5,622 nt of DNA, from positions 1-5,622 of the forward strand of contig CAISZB010000147.1 in NCBI GenBank assembly GCA_903889845.1, given 5' to 3'. The translations under genes and the position numbers were made by a program. The notes beneath the pieces were generated by a model. The model was not told the DNA's origin. It was given only the letters and a program-made list of their open reading frames with translations, and did no database searches. This stretch comes from an uncultured Verrucomicrobium sp. Lineage in GTDB: Bacteria; Verrucomicrobiota; Verrucomicrobiia; Methylacidiphilales; GAS474. Below are positions 1 through 5,622 of this stretch, piece after piece (position 1 is the first letter of the stretch; each line of letters starts with the position of its first letter).

Positions 1-21
1 CAAGGAGAGTTCTACTCCGCT

Positions 22-60
22 GAATCCCATCTCCTTGGGAGGAATCACCATGGGGGATTC
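22..60. repeat. Inverted repeat downstream of the hydrolase gene
   Basis: GAATCCC (22-28) pairs with GGGATTC (54-60). The stem continues as AT/AT after a two-G bulge, and the loop contains a small CTCC-TTG-GGAG hairpin (31-41). It shares bases 53-60 with the adjacent GGGGA/TCCCC hairpin, so the two would be mutually exclusive in RNA. Nothing else is seen in bases 1-76. Confidence 0.4.
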
Positions 61-84
61 TCCCCGCGCCGTACGCTTACGGCG
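53..84 (-). terminator. Possible terminator: two hairpins at the hydrolase stop codon
   Basis: A perfect 7-bp stem (CGCCGTA at 67-73 with TACGGCG at 78-84, 4-base loop) contains the hydrolase TAA stop codon (79-77). It is followed on the minus strand by a second 5-bp stem (GGGGA 53-57 with TCCCC 61-65, 3-base loop). No T-run follows, so these are not classical Rho-independent terminators. They could stop transcription weakly or protect the mRNA 3' end. Confidence 0.35.
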
Positions 85-802
85 TGGGTGTAGGCGCCAT
101 CGCCCCCTTCAACGCCTCGCTCCACAGCCGATACCCCTCCGCCGAGAGGTGGAGGCGGTCCGGCCCCAGGCCCTGCCAGTTCTTGATGAAGCGGTCGGGC
201 GTCATCATCCCGGGCAGGTCGACGTAGACGAGGGACTTCCCGTCGGCCATTTCCTTCAATTTCACATTCGCCGCCTCCGTCACCTCGTCGGCACGGGCAT
301 TGTGCGGGATGCCGACGAGGAACGTCCGCGCTTGAGGGAAGAGCGCATGGCTCCGGGCCAGGACCGCCCCGATCCCGGCGACGATCTCCTCCGGGGGGCG
401 GGGGGCATCGTTCGTCCCGATGAGGAGGATGACGGTGCGGATCGTCGGGGCGAAGGAGGAGAGATCGATCGCCTGCATCCGCCAGAGGAGGTGCTCCGTC
501 CCGTCCCCGCTGACGCCGAAGTTCAGCGCGTGGTCGGCGTAAAGGCGGTTCCAGAGGGGGAGCCCTTCCGCGGGTCGCAGCCACCGTTCCGTCAGCGAGT
601 CGCCGAGGAACACCGTGTCGATCTTGGCCCCCGCCGCCTTCGCCGCCTCCGTCCGTTCCCGGCACGCATTGAACCAAGCCGGAAAGGCCCGGGCGTTCTC
701 GTCGTTCGGGACTGTCGTCGGGGCGGGAAGCGGAGCCTGGGCGCGGAGGAACGCCGTCGATATCGCCACCAGGCCGCAGAGGAAGAGGAGTCTCACCGTC
801 AC
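77..802 (-). CDS. Secreted SGNH/GDSL-family hydrolase (PAF-acetylhydrolase-like esterase)
   Basis: This 241-residue protein is a predicted exported esterase of the SGNH hydrolase superfamily. A Sec signal peptide covers about residues 1-23: basic start, hydrophobic core, likely cleavage after AQA (21-23). C9 does not sit in a lipobox. All four catalytic blocks are intact: GDSL with nucleophile S69 (67-70), block II FGVSGDGT with oxyanion residue G99, block III GTND with N131, and block V DRLH with D215 and H218. The run NFGVSGDGTEHLLWRM after block I closely resembles the platelet-activating-factor acetylhydrolase Ib catalytic subunits. Bacterial relatives commonly deacylate sugars or lipids outside the cytoplasm, so the substrate here is open. 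The start is GTG 802, since an in-frame TAG (814-812) rules out anything longer; GTG at 796 (codon 3) is an alternative. No Shine-Dalgarno sequence is evident before either. The gene begins 49 bases after the permease stop and may share its transcript. Confidence 0.93.
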   Translation of the reverse strand: MTVRLLFLCGLVAISTAFLRAQAPLPAPTTVPNDENARAFPAWFNACRERTEAAKAAGAKIDTVFLGDSLTERWLRPAEGLPLWNRLYADHALNFGVSGDGTEHLLWRMQAIDLSSFAPTIRTVILLIGTNDAPRPPEEIVAGIGAVLARSHALFPQARTFLVGIPHNARADEVTEAANVKLKEMADGKSLVYVDLPGMMTPDRFIKNWQGLGPDRLHLSAEGYRLWSEALKGAMAPTPTP

Positions 803-851
803 GCCGTCACGCTAGCGGCTCCGCCCGCCGGTTCCAATCTTGTTTGGAGAC

Positions 852-3800
852 CTATTGGGTCGATTCCGCGGCGTCGGGCTTGGCGGTTTTCCGCCACGCC
901 TCGTAGGCCGCCTTCGCCTTGGGATTCCCGGCGTTGGCGGGGTCTTTGAGGCAGTTTGCGGCGAGGTTCCATGATTTGGCTTTTCCCGGGTCGGCGAGGA
1001 CGGAGGCAATGAAGTCGATCGCTTTCGGGTTTCCTGCCTGGACGGCCTTCCAGAGAGCGCTGATCGCATCGTTCAGGGGCCACCCGCTGGATTCATATTG
1101 AAGGAGAGCATTCAGGGCTTCTTCATTCCCTGCGGCGACGGCGTTCTGATAAGCCTCGGGGACGAAGCGTTTCAGTCGCTCTTTTGTATTCGCATAGACC
1201 AGAATCTTGAGCGCGTCGGGATTATCCACGGCCTCGTTTCCGATGACATCGAAGGCGCGGCGCCCTGTGTAGGAGAGGGGGGTGAAGCGGGCCCTGTTTC
1301 CGACCGGGTCGAGGCCGGCGGTGATGCGGGCCATGAGGGCGTCGATCTCGTCGATGGCCGCCGTGTCGCCTCCCGCAGCCCGGTGGCCGAGGGATGCCAT
1401 GTAATCGTCCGGCTTCGGCCACGCATCCTGGGGCAGCGGCAGGGTGCCTCCGGGGAGGAGAACGAAGCGCGCAAGCCGAGCGTCGAAAACGAGATTCGGC
1501 TTGTTCGCCGCGTACCAGTCGACGATGCCTGAATCGAGTAGTTTGCCGGGGATCGAGGTCCTGTTTGTGAAGACGAAGCGGGAGCGGTTCTTCGCTTCCT
1601 GCTGCTTCTGCTTTTCCTTCGGATCGTCGGAGGTCGTCGCCGGGGCGGCGAGGATTTCAGCAGCGCGGTCGAGGGCGTCGAGGAAGCCCCATTCGGCGGC
1701 GGTTTCCAGGAAGGGCATTTCCTTTTCGCTTCCCTTCCGCTGTTCCCAGATTTTCCCGACCTCGGCGGCGATCATCGGCCCCGGCAGGGGACGCAGGTAT
1801 TGGAAAAGGAGGTTGTTGTACTCGCTGAGGGCTCGGTATTCGGCGTAGGAAAGCAGGGCGTCGTAGAGCGACGGGTCCTGGAGGGCAGCAAAGGTCTTGA
1901 GCTGGTTTTCAGGGATGTAGAAATCGAATTTTTTCTTCGGGCTTTCCGCCGACACCGCGTCATGGGTCGCCCAGATTTTCCGCCATACCTCGCAGGCGGA
2001 GGCGGCGATGCGGGCGGGAGGCAGACCGGACAGTTCCCCGTAGGTGTTCAAGTTCCGGTCGTGGACGGAACGGTCCTCGGCATAGGCGAGGAGGGAATCT
2101 TCGTACTCCGGCTTCTGGAGGGCGGCGAGGGCGCGGAGATGGTGACCGATCAGGTTGAAGGGATTTTCGGCATGGTCCTTTCGGGCTTGCTTCTGGAGTA
2201 AGACTTTTTCCAGCGAGGCGGCGAGGAGATCGGTGGGAAGGCCGCTCACGTCGCGGTAGGAGAAGGAATGGTTCTCCTGGAAGCTGCGGGCCTCCGTGTA
2301 GGCCAGGAGGGCGTCGTAGGTGGCGGGGTCCTGAAGGGCGGCCAGGGCGCGGACCCACGTCGGGTGGACGCTTTCGCTTCCCTTCCGGCTGGCGAGGGTG
2401 TCGAGGAGGAAGGGCTCCGCCTCCTTCAGCCAGCCGTTGCGGGAAACGACGTCGATGAGGTCGGAATTGACCGGGAGGAGGCGGAAGAGCATTTCCTTGA
2501 ATCCGGGGGGCGTCCCCTCGCGCAGGTCGAGGCCGGCGAGGGCCTGGACGATGTGGTAGTTGTTACCGATGTCGAAGGCGAGGAGGAGGACGTCGGCATG
2601 GGCAGGGGCGATTTTCCGAAGCATCTCCACTTCCGGGTCGTTCTTGTCGATCCGGCTATGGAAACGCGAGGCGTTCAGAATCTGCAGGACGTATTTCCAC
2701 GCCTGGGCCCGGGTCGGGTTTTCCGGGAGGACGATCTTGTTCAGGGCGTCGAGGTCGGGGCCTTTCTGGTTGACGTCGTTCCAGTTTGGCAGCGTGTGTC
2801 CGTCGAGGGAGAAGTCCGGGATCGTGACCGGGACCTCGAAGGAGGGGGCGGGGACCGAATCGATGCGGACCAGGGAGGCGTCGGCCAGCCATGCGGCGTC
2901 GATCGGGACGAGGGGACGGCGGCGGGGGAAGGTGTTCGACTCGTCGCTGTGGAAGCTCAACGTCGTGGGGATGGTTTGCTCGATCTGGTCCTGTTGCGGC
3001 AGGAAGGAGAGGAGCCCGGGGGGCATCTGCTGCGCGAGGGTGTTGAGGAAGGCGTAGCGCGAGAGCGCGGACCGGCCCGGGAAGAAGCCGCCGCCGTTCT
3101 GGAAGAGGAGCGCCTCCCCCCGTTTCCGATTGACGAGGAGGTAGGTGGGCGGCTGCTGGAATGGAGCGAAGGCCGATCCCGGGCGGAGGAGGAGGGAGAG
3201 GGTCCGCGATTCGAGCGTCACATCGACGCCGTCGTCCGAAGGATGGACGTCGAGGATGGTCGTCCGGTCGGAGCCGAAGGCGAACCCGGCCCCTTGTTTC
3301 AGCGGCACCTCGGCGGCGATCCGACAGGAGGCGGCGGAGCACTGGAACTGGAACGTCGCCGTCCCCGTCTCGGCGGCATGAGCGGCGTAGGTCTCGGTGT
3401 CGAGGGAGAAGAGATCGCTGATGTAGGTCTCGTCCCGCAGGAAGCCGCCGAACCGGTTGCCGTTGAGGAGGGGGAGGTTTCCGATCGCCTCCTCGATCGC
3501 CGGGACGGAGGAAGCGGCGGAGCCCATACCAATGAAACCGATGTTGATCGTGCCGTCGAAGCGGGAAAGGTTCCGCTGGGCGGTGGGAAGGGAGAGGGTC
3601 TTCCCGCCGGGAAGGGCGAGGGTACCGCCTCCGCTCTGGACGAAGAGGATATAGCGCGGGTCGAGCCCCGAGACGCGGAAGCCCATCCCCATTTGTTTTC
3701 CCCTCCGGGTGCCGTTCGCTTCCAGGGCGGGTTGGTCGTTGATGTTGTGGTTGGCCCCCGGCTCGAAGCGGAGGGTGTCCGATTTCGGAGCGTCGGCGGT

Positions 3801-4601
3801 GGCGACGGTGGGGGCAGGCACCTTGAGGAAGTCCCAGGGCCAGAACCGGGGCAGGGCGGCGGAGGCGACGAGGCCGATCCCGGCGAGGAGGAGGGAGAGC
3901 CGGGTGCGGCGGGTGAGGTATTGGAAAACGACGATGCCGAGGGCGAAGCCGATCCGCAGCGTGTCGCCGACGAGGGCCCGGCTGACCAGGAGGGAGGGGG
4001 TGCCCAAAACAGCCTCGACCGAGTTCGGGACGTGGAGCTGGCCGAATTTGGCCGCGAGGAGGGCGATCCAGTTCAGGAGCCATCCGCTGAAGTAACGGAG
4101 GGTGAAGAAGACGACGGCGACGATGATGAACCGCCCGAAGCCGGGACTCAGCACGGCGAGGACGGCGGCGAGGCTAATCCAGTCGATCTCGTGGAGGCCG
4201 ATCTGGACGCCGGCCAGGGCGACGTCCTTCGGCAGGATGCCGTGGGAGAGGAGGACGGCGCACTGCCCCAGCAGGGGAAGAAGGAAGAGGAAGCCGAGGG
4301 CGGTCGCCTTGCTCCCCAGGACGGTGCTCCGGGGCATGGGCCGGGTGAGCCAGAAGGCGGTGACGCCGACGGTCTGTTCCTGGAGGAGGAGGGCCGGGAT
4401 GAGGACGAAGAGGAGGAGGGCGTGGAGGGAGGGGAGCATCCCCGCTGCCTGCGCGAGGGCCACGGCCAGGGGGCTGCCGTCGCCGGGCCGGACGGGCCAT
4501 ACGGCCAGGGCGAACTGGGCTCCGGTCAGGAGGGTCCACAGGGCCCAGAGGATCCACGTTTCGCGGAGGTCTTTCAGGAATTGGTGGAAGAAGAGGCGCA
4601 T
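852..4601 (-). CDS. Giant ABC-2-like permease with a large C-terminal beta-rich and helical-repeat region
   Basis: This 1249-residue protein is presumably the membrane partner of the ATPase encoded just upstream. Residues 1-255 are hydrophobic, with about seven candidate membrane segments near 15-36, 58-75, 97-120, 139-154, 157-183, 214-230 and 235-252. Basic clusters (RPMPRSTVLGSK after segment 2, TRRTR after segment 6) look cytoplasmic. The N-terminal third resembles ABC-2 type permeases in size and layout, but the match is only general. Residues about 277-600 are rich in predicted beta strands, glycine and proline, with a close cysteine pair (C421, C426). From about 610 to the end the protein is mostly helical. 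It has three tandem copies of a 55-residue unit (751-806, 823-878, 902-955), a charged linker (992-1008) and a C-terminal set of AGN-type motifs (about 1073-1230). Typical ABC-2 permeases have 250-450 residues, so about 1000 residues are extra. ATG 4601 is supported by an AAGGAG at ideal spacing; the stop is TAG. No known enzyme motif was recognised in the soluble part. Substrate and exact role are unknown. Confidence 0.88.
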   Translation of the reverse strand: MRLFFHQFLKDLRETWILWALWTLLTGAQFALAVWPVRPGDGSPLAVALAQAAGMLPSLHALLLFVLIPALLLQEQTVGVTAFWLTRPMPRSTVLGSKATALGFLFLLPLLGQCAVLLSHGILPKDVALAGVQIGLHEIDWISLAAVLAVLSPGFGRFIIVAVVFFTLRYFSGWLLNWIALLAAKFGQLHVPNSVEAVLGTPSLLVSRALVGDTLRIGFALGIVVFQYLTRRTRLSLLLAGIGLVASAALPRFWPWDFLKVPAPTVATADAPKSDTLRFEPGANHNINDQPALEANGTRRGKQMGMGFRVSGLDPRYILFVQSGGGTLALPGGKTLSLPTAQRNLSRFDGTINIGFIGMGSAASSVPAIEEAIGNLPLLNGNRFGGFLRDETYISDLFSLDTETYAAHAAETGTATFQFQCSAASCRIAAEVPLKQGAGFAFGSDRTTILDVHPSDDGVDVTLESRTLSLLLRPGSAFAPFQQPPTYLLVNRKRGEALLFQNGGGFFPGRSALSRYAFLNTLAQQMPPGLLSFLPQQDQIEQTIPTTLSFHSDESNTFPRRRPLVPIDAAWLADASLVRIDSVPAPSFEVPVTIPDFSLDGHTLPNWNDVNQKGPDLDALNKIVLPENPTRAQAWKYVLQILNASRFHSRIDKNDPEVEMLRKIAPAHADVLLLAFDIGNNYHIVQALAGLDLREGTPPGFKEMLFRLLPVNSDLIDVVSRNGWLKEAEPFLLDTLASRKGSESVHPTWVRALAALQDPATYDALLAYTEARSFQENHSFSYRDVSGLPTDLLAASLEKVLLQKQARKDHAENPFNLIGHHLRALAALQKPEYEDSLLAYAEDRSVHDRNLNTYGELSGLPPARIAASACEVWRKIWATHDAVSAESPKKKFDFYIPENQLKTFAALQDPSLYDALLSYAEYRALSEYNNLLFQYLRPLPGPMIAAEVGKIWEQRKGSEKEMPFLETAAEWGFLDALDRAAEILAAPATTSDDPKEKQKQQEAKNRSRFVFTNRTSIPGKLLDSGIVDWYAANKPNLVFDARLARFVLLPGGTLPLPQDAWPKPDDYMASLGHRAAGGDTAAIDEIDALMARITAGLDPVGNRARFTPLSYTGRRAFDVIGNEAVDNPDALKILVYANTKERLKRFVPEAYQNAVAAGNEEALNALLQYESSGWPLNDAISALWKAVQAGNPKAIDFIASVLADPGKAKSWNLAANCLKDPANAGNPKAKAAYEAWRKTAKPDAAESTQ
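912..1385 (-). repeat. C-terminal AGN-type helical motifs of the giant permease
   Basis: Near the end of the protein the motif 'A-A/G-G-N/D-x-x-A' recurs: RAAGGDTAAI (residue 1074), NAVAAGNEEAL (1153), KAVQAGNPKAI (1185) and PANAGNPKAK (1221). The two middle copies align well, including the following 'L' helix; the outer ones are weaker. Spacing is irregular (about 79, 32 and 36 residues). The look is Sel1-, ankyrin- or HEAT-like, but no family consensus is fully met. Confidence 0.5.
1737..2351 (-). repeat. Three tandem ~55-residue helical repeats inside the giant permease
   Basis: Three units align without gaps over their first 39 residues. They begin RALAALQDPATYDALLAYTE (residue 751), RALAALQKPEYEDSLLAYAE (823) and KTFAALQDPSLYDALLSYAE (902). 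Each continues to an SGLP or RPLP turn 35 residues after its start, then a helix of the type 'IAAS...KIW'. Linkers of 16 to 24 residues separate the copies, giving periods of 72 and 79 residues. The pattern of short amphipathic helices fits an alpha-solenoid (HEAT- or TPR-like), though I cannot assign a named family. Synonymous positions differ widely between copies, so the duplication is old. A degenerate earlier copy may lie around residues 686-740. Confidence 0.85.
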
Positions 4602-4609
4602 GGCGTGGG

Positions 4610-4615
4610 CTCCTT
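4610..4615 (-). promoter_or_regulatory. Shine-Dalgarno sequence of the permease gene, overlapping the ATPase stop codon
   Basis: The minus strand reads AAGGAG at 4615-4610, eight bases before the ATG at 4601. Its first two bases are the last two of the ATPase TAA stop (4616-4614). This fixes the permease start and ties its translation to the upstream gene. Confidence 0.85.
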
Positions 4616-5534
4616 AGATGGAGGTGGAGGTGATGCGGAAGGCGCGGGCGAGGGTGACGAAGATTTCTCGCAGGAGCATGGGATGGGCGATGGGATCGGT
4701 CGCGTCGGGGAAGAGCTCCTTCGCTTTTGCCTCGGTCGCGCCTTTCTCGTAGTTCCCGGTGACGAAGCGGACGACGTGCCCGGCGACGCCGGGGGCGTGC
4801 CACTCCGCGGGGAGCCCGACGGGGAGCTTCCGGTTCTCCTCCTTCACGGCGAACTCGACGAGGCGGAAGCGCTTCTGGAGGGACTCGGTCGTCTCCGAGA
4901 GGTGGAGTTTCCCCGCGTTGAGGACGCCGACCCAGTCGGCGAGGCGCTCCACCTCGTCGATGTCGTGGGAGGAGACGAAGACGGTCCATTTCTCCTGCTC
5001 GGACAGTTCCAGGACGCCCCGGATGAACTCGTCCCGCATGAGGGGGTCGAGGCCGGAGAAGGGCTCGTCGAGGATGAGGAGGCGGGGCCGGTAGGCGATC
5101 GAGGCGAGGAGGGCCGCCTTCATCTTCATGCCGCGGGAGAGGTCCTTCAATTTCCGGTCCAAAGGAAGCTCAAAGCGGGCGCGAAGATGTTCCGCGAAGA
5201 CGGGGTCCCACGTGGGGTAAAGCGGGCGGCACCAGGCCAGGAAGCGGGCGACGGTCATCCCCTCGGGCAGCTTCTGGTTCTCCGAGACGTAGCCGATCTT
5301 TTCCAGTTCCTTCGGCCCGATCTCGGTGGACAGAACGCCGAGGACACGGGCGATGCCGGAGGTGGGGCGCTGGAGGTTGAGGAGGGTCTGGATGGTCGTT
5401 GTCTTCCCCGCGCCGTTCGGCCCCAGGAAGGCGTAGATCGCCCCCTCGGGGACCTGGAGGGTGAGGCCGTCGACCGCGGCGGTCTGTTTGAGGCCGTAGC
5501 GTCGCGTCAGGTTTTCCGTTTCGATGGCGTTCAT
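4614..5534 (-). CDS. ABC transporter ATP-binding protein (CcmA/YtrB-like)
   Basis: This 306-residue protein is the nucleotide-binding subunit of an ABC transporter. It would bind and hydrolyse ATP at the cytoplasmic face to drive the neighbouring permease. All core motifs are present in order: Walker A GPNGAGKTT (residues 38-46), a Q-loop in YVSENQ (Q87), signature LSRGMK (132-137), Walker B LLILDEP with E157 as catalytic base (152-158), D-loop SGLD (160-163) and switch histidine H190 in SSHDIDEVE. The variant signature and the YVSENQ Q-loop fit the multidrug/bacitracin/YtrB-type exporters better than importers. Residues from about 215 to 306 form the accessory C-terminal region common in this class. 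The ATG at 5534 overlaps the preceding stop as ATGA and has no strong ribosome binding site, which fits coupled translation. No second ATPase gene is visible, so a homodimer is likely. The substrate cannot be read from sequence. Confidence 0.95.
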   Translation of the reverse strand: MNAIETENLTRRYGLKQTAAVDGLTLQVPEGAIYAFLGPNGAGKTTTIQTLLNLQRPTSGIARVLGVLSTEIGPKELEKIGYVSENQKLPEGMTVARFLAWCRPLYPTWDPVFAEHLRARFELPLDRKLKDLSRGMKMKAALLASIAYRPRLLILDEPFSGLDPLMRDEFIRGVLELSEQEKWTVFVSSHDIDEVERLADWVGVLNAGKLHLSETTESLQKRFRLVEFAVKEENRKLPVGLPAEWHAPGVAGHVVRFVTGNYEKGATEAKAKELFPDATDPIAHPMLLREIFVTLARAFRITSTSI

Positions 5535-5622
5535 GAGAGGCGTTTCCAGTGGGTTTCGATGGCGTTTTGGAGGTCGGAGAGGGGGAGGCGGAGTTTCTTC
5601 GCCTCGACGACGACGCGCTCCA
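5531..5622 (-). CDS. C-terminal end of a probable GntR family (YtrA-like) transcriptional regulator, partial
   Basis: Only the last 29 codons are inside the window; the gene enters from the right edge and stops at TGA (5533-5531). The visible tail contains ERVVVEAKKLRLPLSDL and ends in HWKRLS. This is the short helical C-terminus typical of YtrA-subfamily GntR repressors: an 'EAK.L.L...L...I...W' pattern after the DNA-binding domain. The winged-helix domain itself lies outside the window, so the call rests on this tail and on context. Its stop overlaps the start of the ABC ATPase gene by ATGA, implying translational coupling and one operon. YtrA-type regulators usually repress the operon they head, so this protein probably controls the transporter genes that follow. 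Alternatively it could be the end of an unrelated helical protein. Confidence 0.62.
   Translation of the reverse strand, partial: ERVVVEAKKLRLPLSDLQNAIETHWKRLS

Noticed and set aside
809..837. Possible promoter for the hydrolase: TTGGAA and TAGCGT with a 17-base spacer on the minus strand
   Set aside because: Only four of six and three of six bases match the sigma-70 boxes. It would place the transcript start at the GTG codon; a leaderless message would explain the missing ribosome binding site, but the match is too weak to call.
803..851. Terminator between the permease and hydrolase genes
   Set aside because: Only very short GC stems of about 4 bp are visible and no T-run follows.
35..949. 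Long + strand open frame of about 300 codons, with a GGGAGGA sequence before an ATG at 50
   Set aside because: It runs antisense to the well-supported SGNH hydrolase. Its product is dominated by Arg, Pro and Gly, as expected for a shadow frame in GC-rich DNA. The Shine-Dalgarno-like sequence is probably chance.
2656..4083. 475-codon minus-strand open frame inside the permease gene
   Set aside because: It is a different frame of the same coding strand, with an Arg/Pro-rich low-complexity product. The overlapping permease frame has membrane segments and internal repeats and is clearly the real one.
4381..4440. GAGGAGG-rich stretches that look like a simple repeat
   Set aside because: They are Leu/Val/Ile-rich coding sequence (CTC, CTCCTC, GTC codons) of the membrane segments read on the opposite strand, not a regular tandem repeat.
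4174..4989. 271-codon minus-strand open frame spanning the ATPase/permease junction
   Set aside because: The product is Arg/Pro-rich without motifs, and it overlaps two genes with strong evidence.

Overview
The window is GC-rich DNA that is coding almost throughout. All recognisable genes lie on the minus strand, so they read from the high-coordinate end toward base 1. Order of transcription: (1) the last 29 codons of a probable GntR/YtrA-type repressor, cut by the window edge (5531-5622); (2) a complete ABC transporter ATPase (4614-5534); (3) a very large 1249-residue membrane protein, with an N-terminal ABC-2-like membrane domain followed by about 1000 soluble residues (852-4601); (4) a secreted SGNH/GDSL hydrolase of the platelet-activating-factor-acetylhydrolase-like type (77-802). 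There is no gap above about 80 bases. I see no tRNA, rRNA, CRISPR array, insertion sequence or phage gene.

Genes 1 to 3 look like one operon. The regulator's stop codon overlaps the ATPase start (ATGA), and the ATPase stop codon lies inside the Shine-Dalgarno sequence of the membrane protein. Regulator, ATPase and permease in that order recall the YtrA-type systems, in which a GntR repressor controls an envelope-linked ABC transporter. The hydrolase follows 49 bases after the membrane protein. It may be co-transcribed, but it has no clear ribosome binding site and the opposite G/C strand bias. A set of hairpins lies at and just after its stop codon.

The unusual element is the membrane protein. 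After about seven predicted membrane segments comes a beta-rich stretch (about residues 277-600), then a long helical region. That region contains three clear tandem copies of a unit of about 55 residues, and it ends in a second set of motifs built around 'AGN..A'. I do not recognise a named family for the soluble part. Membrane-segment parity and the positive-inside pattern suggest it lies outside the cytoplasmic membrane, which would make this an ABC permease fused to an extracytoplasmic repeat scaffold.

The organism cannot be fixed from this window. High GC, a large fused ABC permease and a PAF-AH-like secreted esterase would fit a member of the Planctomycetota-Verrucomicrobiota group, perhaps Verrucomicrobiota. 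This is a weak inference.
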